Below are positions 7,868 through 17,348 of a DNA stretch of 42,083 bases, piece after piece; within the stretch, counting starts at the first letter, position 1; every line of letters starts with the position of its first letter. This stretch comes from Candidatus Coprenecus stercorigallinarum (GTDB taxonomy: Bacteria; Bacteroidota; Bacteroidia; Bacteroidales; UBA932). Location: positions 1 to 42,083 of the forward strand of contig DVIL01000013.1 in assembly GCA_018711305.1 (NCBI GenBank), in the 5' to 3' direction. Below the pieces are notes generated by a model, which did no database searches, was not told the DNA's origin, and saw only the letters and a list, made by a program, of their open reading frames with translations. A program made the translations under genes and the position numbers.

Positions 7868-10800
7868 ATGAATATAGCAGAATACGCCCTGAAAAACAAG
7901 ATTCTGGTCGTAGCCGTGCTCATCTGCCTCGTCATCGGCGGAGCCTTCTCCTACAACAGCATGAGCAAGCTCGAAGACCCTGAGATCAAGGTAAAGGTCG
8001 CAGTGGTGGCAGCCGTCTATCCTGGCGCGACAGCTTATGAGACCGAACTCGAAGTTACCAGGCCGCTGGAAGAGACCATCCGCAAGATTAGTGAAGTAGG
8101 TGCAGTCACATCACAGTCTTTCGACGATATGGCCATCATCACCGTCACCCTCAAGACCACTACTCCTGACTCGGACACCCAGCAGGAATGGGATATGCTA
8201 AGGCGCAAGGTGAACGATGCAAAGGCTTCCCTGCCGGCCTCTGCCCAGGTAATGGTCCTGGACGACTATGGGGACGTGTACGGAATGTTCTACGCCCTGA
8301 CCTTTGACGGGCACGGATATGACGACGCCGGACGATACGCAGACATGATCTGCCGCGAGATAAGCAATATCGACGGTGTTGCCAAGGCCATTTCCTACGG
8401 AAAACGGACACGGTGCGTGTACATAGACATGAAAACCGACCACATGGCCAACCTCGGAGTGCATCCCACAGAACTGTTAGCCACCCTGAATTCCCAGAAT
8501 TCGGTCATCTATTCGGGCTACTTCGACACACCCGACCGCAGGATGAAGATAGAGATGGGTGACACCTACTCGGATATCGAGGATATCAGGAATCTTATCA
8601 TCCAGGGGCACGAGGACGACCAGCTCAAACTTTCCGATGTCGCCGACGTGTCCTACGGCTATCAGACTCCCGTACGCAACTCCATGAAATACGACGGGCA
8701 GCCGGCCATCGGTCTGCTGATATCAGCAGAATCCGGAACCGACATCATCAAGATAGGCCGTCAGGTAGAACAGCGGCTGGAAGAAATCCAGGCCGGTTCC
8801 ATACCCGCCGGAATGGAATTCCACAAGGTATTCTTCCAGCCCGAAATCGTCCGCAGCTCCATCAACACATTCATCGTCAACCTGATAGAATCTATCCTGA
8901 TCGTTATCCTGCTGCTGATGTTCACTATGGGCTTCCGCAGCGGCGTAATCATAGCCACCAGCCTTGTGGTAATAGTTTTCGGTTCGTTCTTCATCCTGGA
9001 CATGATGGACGGTACACTGCAGAGGGTATCCCTCGGCTCCTTCATCGTCGCGATGGGTATCCTGGTGGACAACGCCATTGTCATAGTGGACGGCATCCTG
9101 GTGGATATGAAGCGCGGAATACCGAAACCGCAATGCCTTACCAACATCTGCCGGAAAACAGCCATGCCGCTGCTCGGAGCGACTGTCATTGCCATACTGG
9201 CATTTTTCCCCATCTTCATGTCCCCCGACATGGCCGGGACCTACGTCAGGGACCTGTTTATAGTCCTGGCCGTATCCCTGCTGCTAAGCTGGGTTCTGGC
9301 CCTGACCCACGTGCCGGTACACTGCGACCTCACGTTGCGCTACCCCAAGGGCAGCGGCACTGAATCCGACTCGAAAGACCCTTTCGACTCGAAGATTTAC
9401 AGATGGTTCCGCAGAGTGCTCGACTATGTGCTGGCACACCGTCTGGCCGCTGTCGGCATTGCCGTGATACTGGTCCTCGGCAGCGTCTGGTGCTACAGGT
9501 ACATCCCCCAGATGTTTTTCCCTGACATGGCCTACAACCAGTTGTATATCGAATACCGAATGCCAGAGGGAACTTCTCCCGAGAAGGTGGAAAACGATCT
9601 GGAGGAAATTGAGGCCCTTATCCGTAAGGATGACAATGTCAACCACGTAGTCACCTCCCTTGGCGGCACCCCCGGCAGGTATTGTCTGGTAAGAGCCATA
9701 GCAGACCCGTCCCTGAGCTACGGAGAACTGATCATAGACTACAAGGACTACGACAGAATGGTCGAGAGCATCCCCATGATGCAGAAAAAGCTCATGGCCG
9801 CATACCCCGAGGCATACGTCAGAGTCAAGCAGTACAATCTGATGTACCGTCCCTACCCTATCGAGGCAATGTTCCAGGGGCCGGATCCTGCGGTGCTGAA
9901 AGACCTCTGCGCCCAGGCAAGGGCGATAATGGAAGAAAGCGATGCCACATGGCTGGTAACCGACGACTGGTCTCCTAAAGTGCCTGCTGTCAGGATTGAA
10001 TACGATCAGGCAGCCGCCCGCCAGGCAGGGATCTCCCGCAGCTCAGCCGGAATCTCCGTAATGGCAGCAGCCGAAGGCATACCCTGCGGAACGCTCAACG
10101 ACGGGGCCGAAAAATTAGGCATCTATATCCGAAGCACAGGAATGGACGGCGAACCGGTGGAAAACATCCGCAACACCCCGGTATGGGGCATGCTGCCGTC
10201 AATCTCCTCAGTTGCGAATATGGAGACTGTGCAGGGAGTAATGACCGGCACTACCGGACGGGAGGACATCATAGGCGCTCTGGTAACCCCTCTGCCGCTG
10301 AACGGTATAACCTCCGGAACCGCAATCGAGTGGAACGAGCCGAAAATCTGCCACTACAACGGTCAGAGAGCCATCAAGGCCCAATGCAACAATACCGCCG
10401 GGTACACCGCAGCACAGGCCCGTGACGCCATAAAGGAACAGATAGAGGCAATCGTGCTGCCCGAAGGCTACACCCTCACCTGGCTCGGCGAATACGATGC
10501 CAGCAGGCAGTCCACACAGTATCTGTTCAAGTACTTCCCACATGCGATAGTGATAATGCTGCTCATCATGATTGCCCTGTTCAAGGACATCAGGAAACCC
10601 CTCATTATCGTCTGCTGCCTTCCTCTGGTGGCCATAGGCATAGTCTTCGGCATGCTGGCTTCCGGCATGAGTTTCGGATTCGTCGCCATGGTAGGATGCC
10701 TCGGCATCATCGGCATGATGATCAAGAACGGCATTGTACTGATAGACGAGATAGACCGCCAGCTCAGTTCCGGCATCGAACCGTACAAGGCTGTCGTGGA

Positions 10801-10996
10801 TTCCACGCTGTCCCGCCTACGTCCCGTAATGATGGCATCCATGACCACCGTCCTGGGCATGGCCCCCCTGATAACCGACCCGCTTTTCGGCTCACTGGCT
10901 GTCACCATAATGGGCGGCCTCACCGTAGGCACTCTCATCACGCTGGTGTTCCTGCCCGTGCTTTACTCATTGTTCTTCAAGATAAAAAAGGCCTGA
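7868..10996 (+). CDS. RND-family inner-membrane efflux transporter
   Basis: A proton-driven pump of the AcrB/HAE superfamily, 1042 aa, within the family's usual length. TM1 is residues about 12-30, followed by a large periplasmic loop with VYPGATAYETELEVTRPLEE. TM2-TM6 lie at about 335-480; TM4 carries GILVDNAIVIVDGI, with the membrane aspartate expected for proton relay. The second TM block is at about 525-545 and 890-1040. The adaptor lies upstream and a TolC-type protein downstream with only one base between, so a full tripartite pump is encoded. The divergent periplasmic sequence prevents assigning drug or metal specificity. Confidence 0.95.
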   Translation: MNIAEYALKNKILVVAVLICLVIGGAFSYNSMSKLEDPEIKVKVAVVAAVYPGATAYETELEVTRPLEETIRKISEVGAVTSQSFDDMAIITVTLKTTTPDSDTQQEWDMLRRKVNDAKASLPASAQVMVLDDYGDVYGMFYALTFDGHGYDDAGRYADMICREISNIDGVAKAISYGKRTRCVYIDMKTDHMANLGVHPTELLATLNSQNSVIYSGYFDTPDRRMKIEMGDTYSDIEDIRNLIIQGHEDDQLKLSDVADVSYGYQTPVRNSMKYDGQPAIGLLISAESGTDIIKIGRQVEQRLEEIQAGSIPAGMEFHKVFFQPEIVRSSINTFIVNLIESILIVILLLMFTMGFRSGVIIATSLVVIVFGSFFILDMMDGTLQRVSLGSFIVAMGILVDNAIVIVDGILVDMKRGIPKPQCLTNICRKTAMPLLGATVIAILAFFPIFMSPDMAGTYVRDLFIVLAVSLLLSWVLALTHVPVHCDLTLRYPKGSGTESDSKDPFDSKIYRWFRRVLDYVLAHRLAAVGIAVILVLGSVWCYRYIPQMFFPDMAYNQLYIEYRMPEGTSPEKVENDLEEIEALIRKDDNVNHVVTSLGGTPGRYCLVRAIADPSLSYGELIIDYKDYDRMVESIPMMQKKLMAAYPEAYVRVKQYNLMYRPYPIEAMFQGPDPAVLKDLCAQARAIMEESDATWLVTDDWSPKVPAVRIEYDQAAARQAGISRSSAGISVMAAAEGIPCGTLNDGAEKLGIYIRSTGMDGEPVENIRNTPVWGMLPSISSVANMETVQGVMTGTTGREDIIGALVTPLPLNGITSGTAIEWNEPKICHYNGQRAIKAQCNNTAGYTAAQARDAIKEQIEAIVLPEGYTLTWLGEYDASRQSTQYLFKYFPHAIVIMLLIMIALFKDIRKPLIIVCCLPLVAIGIVFGMLASGMSFGFVAMVGCLGIIGMMIKNGIVLIDEIDRQLSSGIEPYKAVVDSTLSRLRPVMMASMTTVLGMAPLITDPLFGSLAVTIMGGLTVGTLITLVFLPVLYSLFFKIKKA

Positions 10997-10997
10997 C

Positions 10998-12446
10998 ATG
11001 AGACATACCCTACATATCTTCACCGCAATTGCAGTCATGAGTACGGCGGCCGTACTGACAGCCTCTGCACAACCGGGCAACAGATACCTGACCCTCGAGC
11101 AGTGCCGTACGATCGCCATAGACAGCAGCGCTGTACTCAGAAGCGCCAGACTGATGGAAGAAAAAACGGCCATGGACCGCAAGGCCGTCATAACCAATTT
11201 CCTGCCCAAGATTTCCGGCTACGGCCTGTACCTGTGGACATCCAACACCTTCGACTATGACTTCACCGGAGGTGCACTGCCCGTCTACAAGAATGTCTAC
11301 GGCAACCTGGTTCCCGATCTGATGAAGGACGCATCAGGCAACATCGTTTACAACAACGGGATACCGGTTTTCAACCAGTACGCCGTCATTCCCCCGATGA
11401 CCCTCAGCATAGACTTGGCAAATACATTCACCGCAGGAGTGTCTGTCACACAGCCGGTATTCATGGGAGGCAAGATAGTCGCAGGCTACCGGATGGCCGA
11501 CATAGGGACCAGGATGGCCGGGCTCAACTCGGAACTCAAGGCCTCAGAGGTCATTGTCTCGGTGGATGAAGCCTACTGGCTGTACGTCAAGACTTGCAGA
11601 CTGCTTGAAACAGCCGAGAGCTTCTGCGCTACCGTGGACAGCATGTACAACTTCGTGAGCAACGCCATTGAAGTCGGAATGGCCACTTCCACGGATCTGG
11701 TCAAGGTAGAAGTCCAGCGCAACAATGCTGCCCTTTCGCTGGCAAAAGCCAGGAACGGGCAGAGGCTGGCAATGATGAATCTGTGCCATGTCCTCGGCCT
11801 GCCCCTTACCACGAATATAGAAGTGGACCAGAGCGGTTTTGACCTGGACAGCACAGGGATTGTCCCTCCTGAGAGCCTCCTGTACGAAACCGACTCCATC
11901 GAGAACAGGCCGGATTACCGTCTGCTGGAACAGCAGGCAGAGCTCAAACGCAGGAATGTGGACTTCGTCCGCTCCGACTTCCTTCCCCAGCTCGGAGTCA
12001 TGGCAAGCTACGGATACTCTTACGGACTGAAACTGCAGGATGAGACACTGCTCAACCAGGCCGGATTTACAGTGATGGCCACTCTTAAAGTGCCTATTTT
12101 TGCATGGGGCGAAGGATGGTTCAAGGTGCAGTCCGCAAAAAAGGAGCATGAAATGGCCTGTACAGAGCTGGAACAGCTTTCAGAGCTGATGGAACTCGAA
12201 ATGACAAAGTGCCGCTATGCTGTCACTGAGGCGGCTCTGCAGGCGCAGATGGCAAAAACATCTCTCGAAAGCGCCGAGACTAATCTCAAGGTATGCCGCG
12301 ACCAGTATGAGACAGGTATGGAGACCCTCGTCAACGTCCTGGAAGCGCAGACACAGTGGAGCAAATGCAGCAGCGAATGGATAAACGCCGTTGCCGACTA
12401 CAGGCTCTCACTCACCAAATACCTGAAATCCATAGGCAAACTATAG
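10998..12446 (+). CDS. TolC-family outer-membrane efflux channel
   Basis: Outer-membrane component of the tripartite pump, 482 aa. The signal peptide ends near LTASAQ (residue 25). It has the OEP duplicated coiled-coil layout: YLTLEQCRTIAIDSSAVLRSARL in the first half, and a second half with LLYETDSIENRPDYRLLEQQ and ETGMETLVNVLEAQTQWSKC before the final helix. It starts one base after the RND stop, so translation is probably coupled. No clear terminator follows; the next gene has its own promoter 8 bases after the stop. Confidence 0.93.
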   Translation: MRHTLHIFTAIAVMSTAAVLTASAQPGNRYLTLEQCRTIAIDSSAVLRSARLMEEKTAMDRKAVITNFLPKISGYGLYLWTSNTFDYDFTGGALPVYKNVYGNLVPDLMKDASGNIVYNNGIPVFNQYAVIPPMTLSIDLANTFTAGVSVTQPVFMGGKIVAGYRMADIGTRMAGLNSELKASEVIVSVDEAYWLYVKTCRLLETAESFCATVDSMYNFVSNAIEVGMATSTDLVKVEVQRNNAALSLAKARNGQRLAMMNLCHVLGLPLTTNIEVDQSGFDLDSTGIVPPESLLYETDSIENRPDYRLLEQQAELKRRNVDFVRSDFLPQLGVMASYGYSYGLKLQDETLLNQAGFTVMATLKVPIFAWGEGWFKVQSAKKEHEMACTELEQLSELMELEMTKCRYAVTEAALQAQMAKTSLESAETNLKVCRDQYETGMETLVNVLEAQTQWSKCSSEWINAVADYRLSLTKYLKSIGKL

Positions 12447-12454
12447 AAACCATT

Positions 12455-12484
12455 TTGTTTTCTCGCAAATAATTGCCATTTTTG
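12455..12484 (+). promoter_or_regulatory. Bacteroidetes-type promoter for the DUF4384-like gene
   Basis: TTG at 12455-12457, a 19-base spacer, then CATTTTTG at 12477-12484, one mismatch from TAnnTTTG. The start codon is 19 bases after the -7 element, giving a very short leader. Confidence 0.65.
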
Positions 12485-12503
12485 TAACTCATTTCTGGCA
12501 ATT

Positions 12504-13307
12504 ATGTACTACCTTAGACTGTTATTCCTGACCCTTGTTCTGTCATCGACAGGAATTTTCCCGGAGGCCCGGGCCGGAGACCGGACACACAGAGTCCGGG
12601 ACATAGTCGGCAGGTGCGAGATTTCCAGACATATCACACAGGAAGAAGCCGAGCAGAAAGCACTTCAGGCTGCCAAGACCGAGGCCCTGCGCTCAGCGGG
12701 CATACCGGAAAGACTCTGGACGGTAACCGGACTCATCAGCGAGGATGACGGCTCCGGATTCAACCAGGTTCTCTCACGCATGACCACACTGCAGATGGAC
12801 GGACTCGTCAGTGTACGCAGGGTCGAATATTCAGAAGAGACCGAAAACGGCAGACGCTACGCCGTTGCGACCATCGACGCTGATGTCCGCAGCGGAAAAG
12901 AGCCGGACCCCACGTTCATACTCGACATCGACGGGGTGGACGGCATATACAGTGAGGGCAGCGCACTCGGTTTCAAGGCCACAATTTACGGACACGATGC
13001 CTACCTGCACATTTTCTGGTTCGACAGGAACGGAGGTTCGGTCATATTCCCAAGCAGCTACGAGAAAAAGCGGATTTTCATCAAGGAGAACGGGTACGTG
13101 TTTCCGCTCGACGACCGCATACAGTACCTGATGGAAAGAATTGACAGAACCAGGGAATTCGAGACAATCAATCTGATTGCCGTCGCCACAAAGAGGGACA
13201 TTCCTTTCCTCGAGGATGAAATCACATTCGAATCAGTGCTTGAATGGATTTTCAACATTCCTGCAGATGAGAGGACGGTATGGAGAGAGGCAGTGGTCAT
13301 ACAGTAA
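12504..13307 (+). CDS. Exported DUF4384-like protein of unknown function
   Basis: 267 aa with a signal peptide ending near ARAG (residue 25). Residues about 30-130 include an Ala/Glu-rich helix (EAEQKALQAAKTEALRSAGI) followed by strands, a layout seen in LPP20/FlgT-like domains. Residues about 140-235 (LGFKATIYGHDAYLHIFWFD, then VIFPSS) resemble DUF4384, a beta domain found on surface-associated or regulatory proteins; I assign it from pattern, not from a search. It has its own promoter. The neighbours (efflux pump upstream, LysR regulator downstream) give no firm functional hint. Probably periplasmic or envelope-attached. Confidence 0.75.
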   Translation: MYYLRLLFLTLVLSSTGIFPEARAGDRTHRVRDIVGRCEISRHITQEEAEQKALQAAKTEALRSAGIPERLWTVTGLISEDDGSGFNQVLSRMTTLQMDGLVSVRRVEYSEETENGRRYAVATIDADVRSGKEPDPTFILDIDGVDGIYSEGSALGFKATIYGHDAYLHIFWFDRNGGSVIFPSSYEKKRIFIKENGYVFPLDDRIQYLMERIDRTREFETINLIAVATKRDIPFLEDEITFESVLEWIFNIPADERTVWREAVVIQ

Positions 13308-13345
13308 ACCCGACAGACATGAAAACCTACTAAAACCAAATAGCT

Positions 13346-13945
13346 ATGATCTGCGACTACAGACTAAAAGTATTCTACACCGTGGCAATAAAGGGGAGCT
13401 TCACCGCTGCAGCAAAGGAGCTCGGAATCACACAGCCGGCCGTCAGCAATCACATTTCCGAACTTGAGGGTGCCATTGGAGACATCCTGTTCTACAGAAG
13501 CCGACGTGAATCTGTACTTACCCATAAAGGAAAGATTCTGTTTGACTACGCTGAAAAAATACTCAATCTATACCGCTGTGCAGACAGGGAGCTGGTACCG
13601 GTCAGGCGCGATGAGCGCAAAGCCCTTGTGATAGCGGCAGTATCCGATGCGGCGAAGTTCATACTCAGGCCCCTGACAGAATACTATACCCGCATTTATC
13701 CCGGAACGGAAATCTCCATTCTGGAGAGAGGCAGGGATGAAGCTGCGGCCATGATTGCCGACCGCACAGCCGATATCGCCGTCACTGATGTTCCACTGGA
13801 AAATTACGACATTACTGTTTTCGCCACTGTTGCCGTCAACGGGGCAGCCGCACCGATGCGCACATACTACCTCTCGAGAACGGCAGACGGGGACAACCAT
13901 GCAGTAGCCGACGATTTTCTTCTGTGCTGCAAGACCTTTAAATGA
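13346..13945 (+). CDS. LysR-family transcriptional regulator, shortened effector domain
   Basis: The N-terminal winged helix-turn-helix is clear: YRLKVFYTVAIKGSFTAAAK, then GITQPAVSNHISELE (residues about 5-65). A linker helix and the first part of an effector-binding domain follow (KALVIAAVSDAAKFILRPLT to RTADIAVTDVPLEN). The protein stops at 199 aa, whereas LysR regulators are usually near 300, so roughly the last third of the effector domain is missing. The stop overlaps the start of the next gene in an ATGA (13942-13945), which suggests an established arrangement rather than fresh decay. Regulatory target is unknown; the coupled serine hydrolase is an obvious candidate. Confidence 0.85.
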   Translation: MICDYRLKVFYTVAIKGSFTAAAKELGITQPAVSNHISELEGAIGDILFYRSRRESVLTHKGKILFDYAEKILNLYRCADRELVPVRRDERKALVIAAVSDAAKFILRPLTEYYTRIYPGTEISILERGRDEAAAMIADRTADIAVTDVPLENYDITVFATVAVNGAAAPMRTYYLSRTADGDNHAVADDFLLCCKTFK

Positions 13946-15258
13946 GACGTCACTGGAAAACCATACTGGCGGCCACGGTGCTGGCCGTAATATCCGTATC
14001 GCTGCTGAGCCGCAACAACGGTGACAGCAGCCGGGACAGCATGCTTGATGTCCACGGCGGCAGCGACGGGGAAAGTATCGGGTACGTTTCAATCAATGAG
14101 TTTCTTTCCAACGACATAAGCGGCTCCGCCGACGCCCTGGACGGCTACATCGAGAAATTCATGCGGAGATGGGAAATCAAGGGCGGCAGCCTCGCTGTCA
14201 TGAAGGACGGCTGTCTTGTCTATGCCAAAGGATACGGCTGGGCCGATGAGGAAAACGGGGAACGGATGTCCCCGGGCAACATCATGCGCATCGCATCCCT
14301 GTCCAAACTCATAACAGCCACCGCCATCATGCAGCTATGCGAGCGCAGGGTACTGAGTCTGGACGACAGGGTATTCGGCGAAGGCGGCATTTTAGACTGC
14401 GGACAGTTCAGCGATATACGCGACAAACGCGTCAAGGACATCACCGTCAACCAGCTTCTGAGACATGAGGCGGGCTTCACCATGCACAAGGGAGATCCGC
14501 TGTTCACCACCAGGGAGATCATGATATGGGAGGACCTTGACTCGGTTCCGGATATGGACAGGGTGATAGAATACGCACTCGGAGAAAGGCTCGGCTATAC
14601 TCCAGGGCAAGGATTCAGGTACTCCAACTTAGGATACCTGATCCTCACCAAAATCGTAGAAGTATGCAGCGGCATGGAATACGAAGAATACTGCCAGGAG
14701 AACATCCTCCATCCTGCAGGCTGCTACGACATGCATCTTGCCCACAATCTGTATGAGGAAAAATACCCCAACGAGGTACGCTACTACGAGACACACGATG
14801 CCGAACCGGTTCCCGCATTCGACAACAGCGCAGATACGCTCTACCGCCGTTACGGAGGCAGCAACATCGAAGGTCTTCTCGGAGCCGGAGCATGGGTGGC
14901 CTCCCCATCCGAATTTGTCCGCTTCGTAGCCTCCATCGACGGGGACCCCGTCATTCCGGACGTGATATCCGCGGAAAGCGTGCAGCGGATGACCGCCGAC
15001 CCCTCCGATCCCTACCGTCCCATAGGATGGGTCAGGGCCGGCAACGGAGCCGACTGGTCCAGGACAGGTACGCTGGCGGGGACCAGCGCTCTTGTAAAGA
15101 AGCAGAGAAACGGCTATATCTGGATGTTTGTGACCAACACCAGCTCATGGAAAGGCTCTAAATTCACACGCTACATAGACAGGATGTACAGGACTGCCTC
15201 TTCCAGAGTGAATGACTGGCCGGAACTCGATCTCTATGCGGCCGGGGGGCAACAATAA
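13942..15258 (+). CDS. Serine hydrolase, class C beta-lactamase/DD-peptidase-like
   Basis: 438 aa with an N-terminal membrane anchor or signal (about residues 7-23). The beta-lactamase fold follows from about residue 60. SLSK (119-122) supplies the nucleophile Ser119 and Lys122; YSN (227-229) supplies the second motif Tyr. VNQLLRHEAGF is typical of this Pfam beta-lactamase group. Members include DD-carboxypeptidases, esterases and beta-lactamases; the motifs do not separate these, and resistance should not be assumed. Translation is coupled to the LysR gene by a 4-base overlap. Confidence 0.9.
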   Translation: MRRHWKTILAATVLAVISVSLLSRNNGDSSRDSMLDVHGGSDGESIGYVSINEFLSNDISGSADALDGYIEKFMRRWEIKGGSLAVMKDGCLVYAKGYGWADEENGERMSPGNIMRIASLSKLITATAIMQLCERRVLSLDDRVFGEGGILDCGQFSDIRDKRVKDITVNQLLRHEAGFTMHKGDPLFTTREIMIWEDLDSVPDMDRVIEYALGERLGYTPGQGFRYSNLGYLILTKIVEVCSGMEYEEYCQENILHPAGCYDMHLAHNLYEEKYPNEVRYYETHDAEPVPAFDNSADTLYRRYGGSNIEGLLGAGAWVASPSEFVRFVASIDGDPVIPDVISAESVQRMTADPSDPYRPIGWVRAGNGADWSRTGTLAGTSALVKKQRNGYIWMFVTNTSSWKGSKFTRYIDRMYRTASSRVNDWPELDLYAAGGQQ

Positions 15259-15270
15259 CCTCCGCGGCAT

Positions 15271-15300
15271 TTGTTTTTTCACGCAAAAAAGATAACTTTG
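15271..15300 (+). promoter_or_regulatory. Bacteroidetes-type promoter for the acyltransferase operon
   Basis: TTG at 15271-15273, a 19-base spacer, then TAACTTTG at 15293-15300, an exact TAnnTTTG match. The start codon follows 18 bases later. It lies in the 60-base gap after the serine hydrolase. Confidence 0.8.
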
Positions 15301-15318
15301 TAGGATGTATAACCGAAC

Positions 15319-16200
15319 ATGTACAGAGTAGTCCTATTTTTTCTATATGCGCTTTCGCTACTGCCCCTGAAAGTACACTACGCTTTCTCGGGCCTCATCG
15401 CATGGATGCTGCACAGAGTCCTCCACTACAGGATGTCGACTGTAGTGACCAACATATCCAGATCTTTCCCCGAAATGAGCTATGACGGGATCGACGCCAC
15501 GGTCCGGGATTTCTACAGACACCTTGCAGATGTCATCGTGGAATCGGTGTGGAGCCTGAGCGCCTCCACCGACAAGATCGGCAGACAGGTCAGCATACGG
15601 GGACAGGAAGCGCTCAACAGGGCCATGGACCTGAACCGCAATGCGGTCGTCATGGTGGGTCACTTAGGCAACTGGGAGATTTTCACGGGGTTGCCGGATC
15701 TGAGGACACACTACGGCATAAATCTTGATAACAAAAACTTCGTTTACGTCTACAAAAGGCCCTCCAGCAAGACAGCTGAAAAGGTGATATCGCGGATCAG
15801 GACCAGACACGGAGCATGCTCCATCATCGAATCCCACAACATTATCCGCCATATTGTCAAGAACAGGGAAGGACGCGAGGCTTTCTTTTTCATCTGCGAC
15901 CAGAACCCGCATATCAATACCAGCAGGTTCGTGGCCGATTTTCTGAATCAGAAAACCTACATGATAGAGGGACCTGAGACCATCGCGGCCAAAATGGGGA
16001 TGCCGGTCCTCTACTGCGGGCTGATAAGGCACGGCAGGGGAAACAATGAAGCCCATTTCGAACTGATTACCGAAAATGCCTCCGAATGCAGCAGCGGATA
16101 CGTAACCTCCGAATTCGCAAGACTGCTCGAGAAAGATATAAACGAAAACAAGCCAACATGGCTATGGAGCCATAAAAGATGGAAAACGAGAATAGTATGA
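15319..16200 (+). CDS. Lysophospholipid/lipid A-type acyltransferase (LpxL/HtrB family)
   Basis: Transfers an acyl chain during lipid A or related lipid synthesis at the inner membrane. The 293 aa protein has an N-terminal membrane helix (about residues 3-20) and the family motif HLGNWE, with His115 and Glu120 as the HX4E catalytic pair. The later segment FFFICDQNPHINTSRFVADF matches the DQ..F region of this family, and the ending ENKPTWLWSHKRWKTR is typical of LpxL-type enzymes. The stop overlaps the start of the DUF4831 gene (ATGA at 16197-16200). Acyl donor and exact acceptor are not deducible. Confidence 0.92.
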   Translation: MYRVVLFFLYALSLLPLKVHYAFSGLIAWMLHRVLHYRMSTVVTNISRSFPEMSYDGIDATVRDFYRHLADVIVESVWSLSASTDKIGRQVSIRGQEALNRAMDLNRNAVVMVGHLGNWEIFTGLPDLRTHYGINLDNKNFVYVYKRPSSKTAEKVISRIRTRHGACSIIESHNIIRHIVKNREGREAFFFICDQNPHINTSRFVADFLNQKTYMIEGPETIAAKMGMPVLYCGLIRHGRGNNEAHFELITENASECSSGYVTSEFARLLEKDINENKPTWLWSHKRWKTRIV

Positions 16201-17324
16201 AACTTAGAGTGATCCTTGCCCTGACACTTACAGGAGCCCTGTCCCTCAACGCCACGGGACAGAATGTCAACAGAATCGAACCGGGACAGACCCCTCCCGA
16301 CGGAGTCGTCATCTACTCCCTTCCCTCCACATCCCTGCACCTGACCGTAGAAGCCGTATGCGAGACCTACACCCCTGGTCCCTACTGCCAGTGGGCAAAG
16401 AAGTATCTCGGCATAGACGTTCCACAGGAAGCCTCCACCAAATACACTCTCAGCAACATAAAAATGAGCCCGTACCTGGAGGCGGACCGTAGCTGCAGCT
16501 ACATCGTCAACCTGGACGGATTCCTCGGCGAGGCATCCCCGGCATCCTTCTTCAGACTGTCTTCACAGGGTCTGCTTCTGCTCTCTGACGAGAATAAAGG
16601 AATGGAAAACACATGGAGATTCCCCTCCATGGCTCCCGACGCCTCAGTACTGGCTTCGGAGGCTACTGAAAACCTGACCTCCACAGAGACCACACTGTAC
16701 CGCACAGTGCGCAACGACAAGGGCGGATACGACAGAGTCGCCGTACGCCAGAGCCAGGTAGTCGAGAAAAGCCCTGAAAAAAAGGCCCAGGAGGCAGCTT
16801 CGATGATACTTTCCCTCCGCCAGCAGAGAATCAACATCATCACCGGCAACACTGACGCGACTTTCAGCGGTGACGCTCTCAGGGCTGCCGTAGAAGAGAT
16901 CGGACGGCTCGAAGAGGAATACATGAGCCTGTTTACAGGGACTGTCGGCACTTCTGTACAGAAAATGAACTTCGATGTCGTGCCGCAGGCCGGTCCCGCT
17001 GAAGAGATGACCATTGCATTCCGTATCTCCGACACACAGGGACTGATGCCGCCGGAAGAAATATCCGGCCGTCCCATCGTAGTGGAAATCACACCGGAGG
17101 ACGGGGAAGCCGACTTCGAGTCCGGACAGATAATCGCTGAAGTGGAGTCGCAGAAAAAGAGGGCCAAGCACGAGGCAGCTCTCCGCGGAAATATTTTCTA
17201 CCGCGTACCTGCCATCTGCTCCGTCAAGATCATAGACGGACAGAACCTGGTGCTCAAAAGCCGTGTTCCCATTTACCAGAAAGGACAGGAACTGACATTC
17301 CCTGTCCATGTACTCGTAAAATAA
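16197..17324 (+). CDS. Exported DUF4831 family protein
   Basis: 375 aa from the ATG at 16197, which overlaps the previous stop and begins a clean signal peptide (MKLRVILALTLTGALSLNATGQ). The frame is open 18 bases further upstream. The body (VVIYSLPSTSLHLTVEAVCE, PGPYCQWAKKYLGI) matches my recollection of DUF4831, a Bacteroidetes family without known function. It contains a region suggestive of a helical pair around residues 205-255. Coupling to a lipid A-type acyltransferase hints at an envelope role, but that is inference. Confidence 0.85.
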   Translation: MKLRVILALTLTGALSLNATGQNVNRIEPGQTPPDGVVIYSLPSTSLHLTVEAVCETYTPGPYCQWAKKYLGIDVPQEASTKYTLSNIKMSPYLEADRSCSYIVNLDGFLGEASPASFFRLSSQGLLLLSDENKGMENTWRFPSMAPDASVLASEATENLTSTETTLYRTVRNDKGGYDRVAVRQSQVVEKSPEKKAQEAASMILSLRQQRINIITGNTDATFSGDALRAAVEEIGRLEEEYMSLFTGTVGTSVQKMNFDVVPQAGPAEEMTIAFRISDTQGLMPPEEISGRPIVVEITPEDGEADFESGQIIAEVESQKKRAKHEAALRGNIFYRVPAICSVKIIDGQNLVLKSRVPIYQKGQELTFPVHVLVK

Positions 17325-17348
17325 TCAACCACTAAAAATACTAACAGT

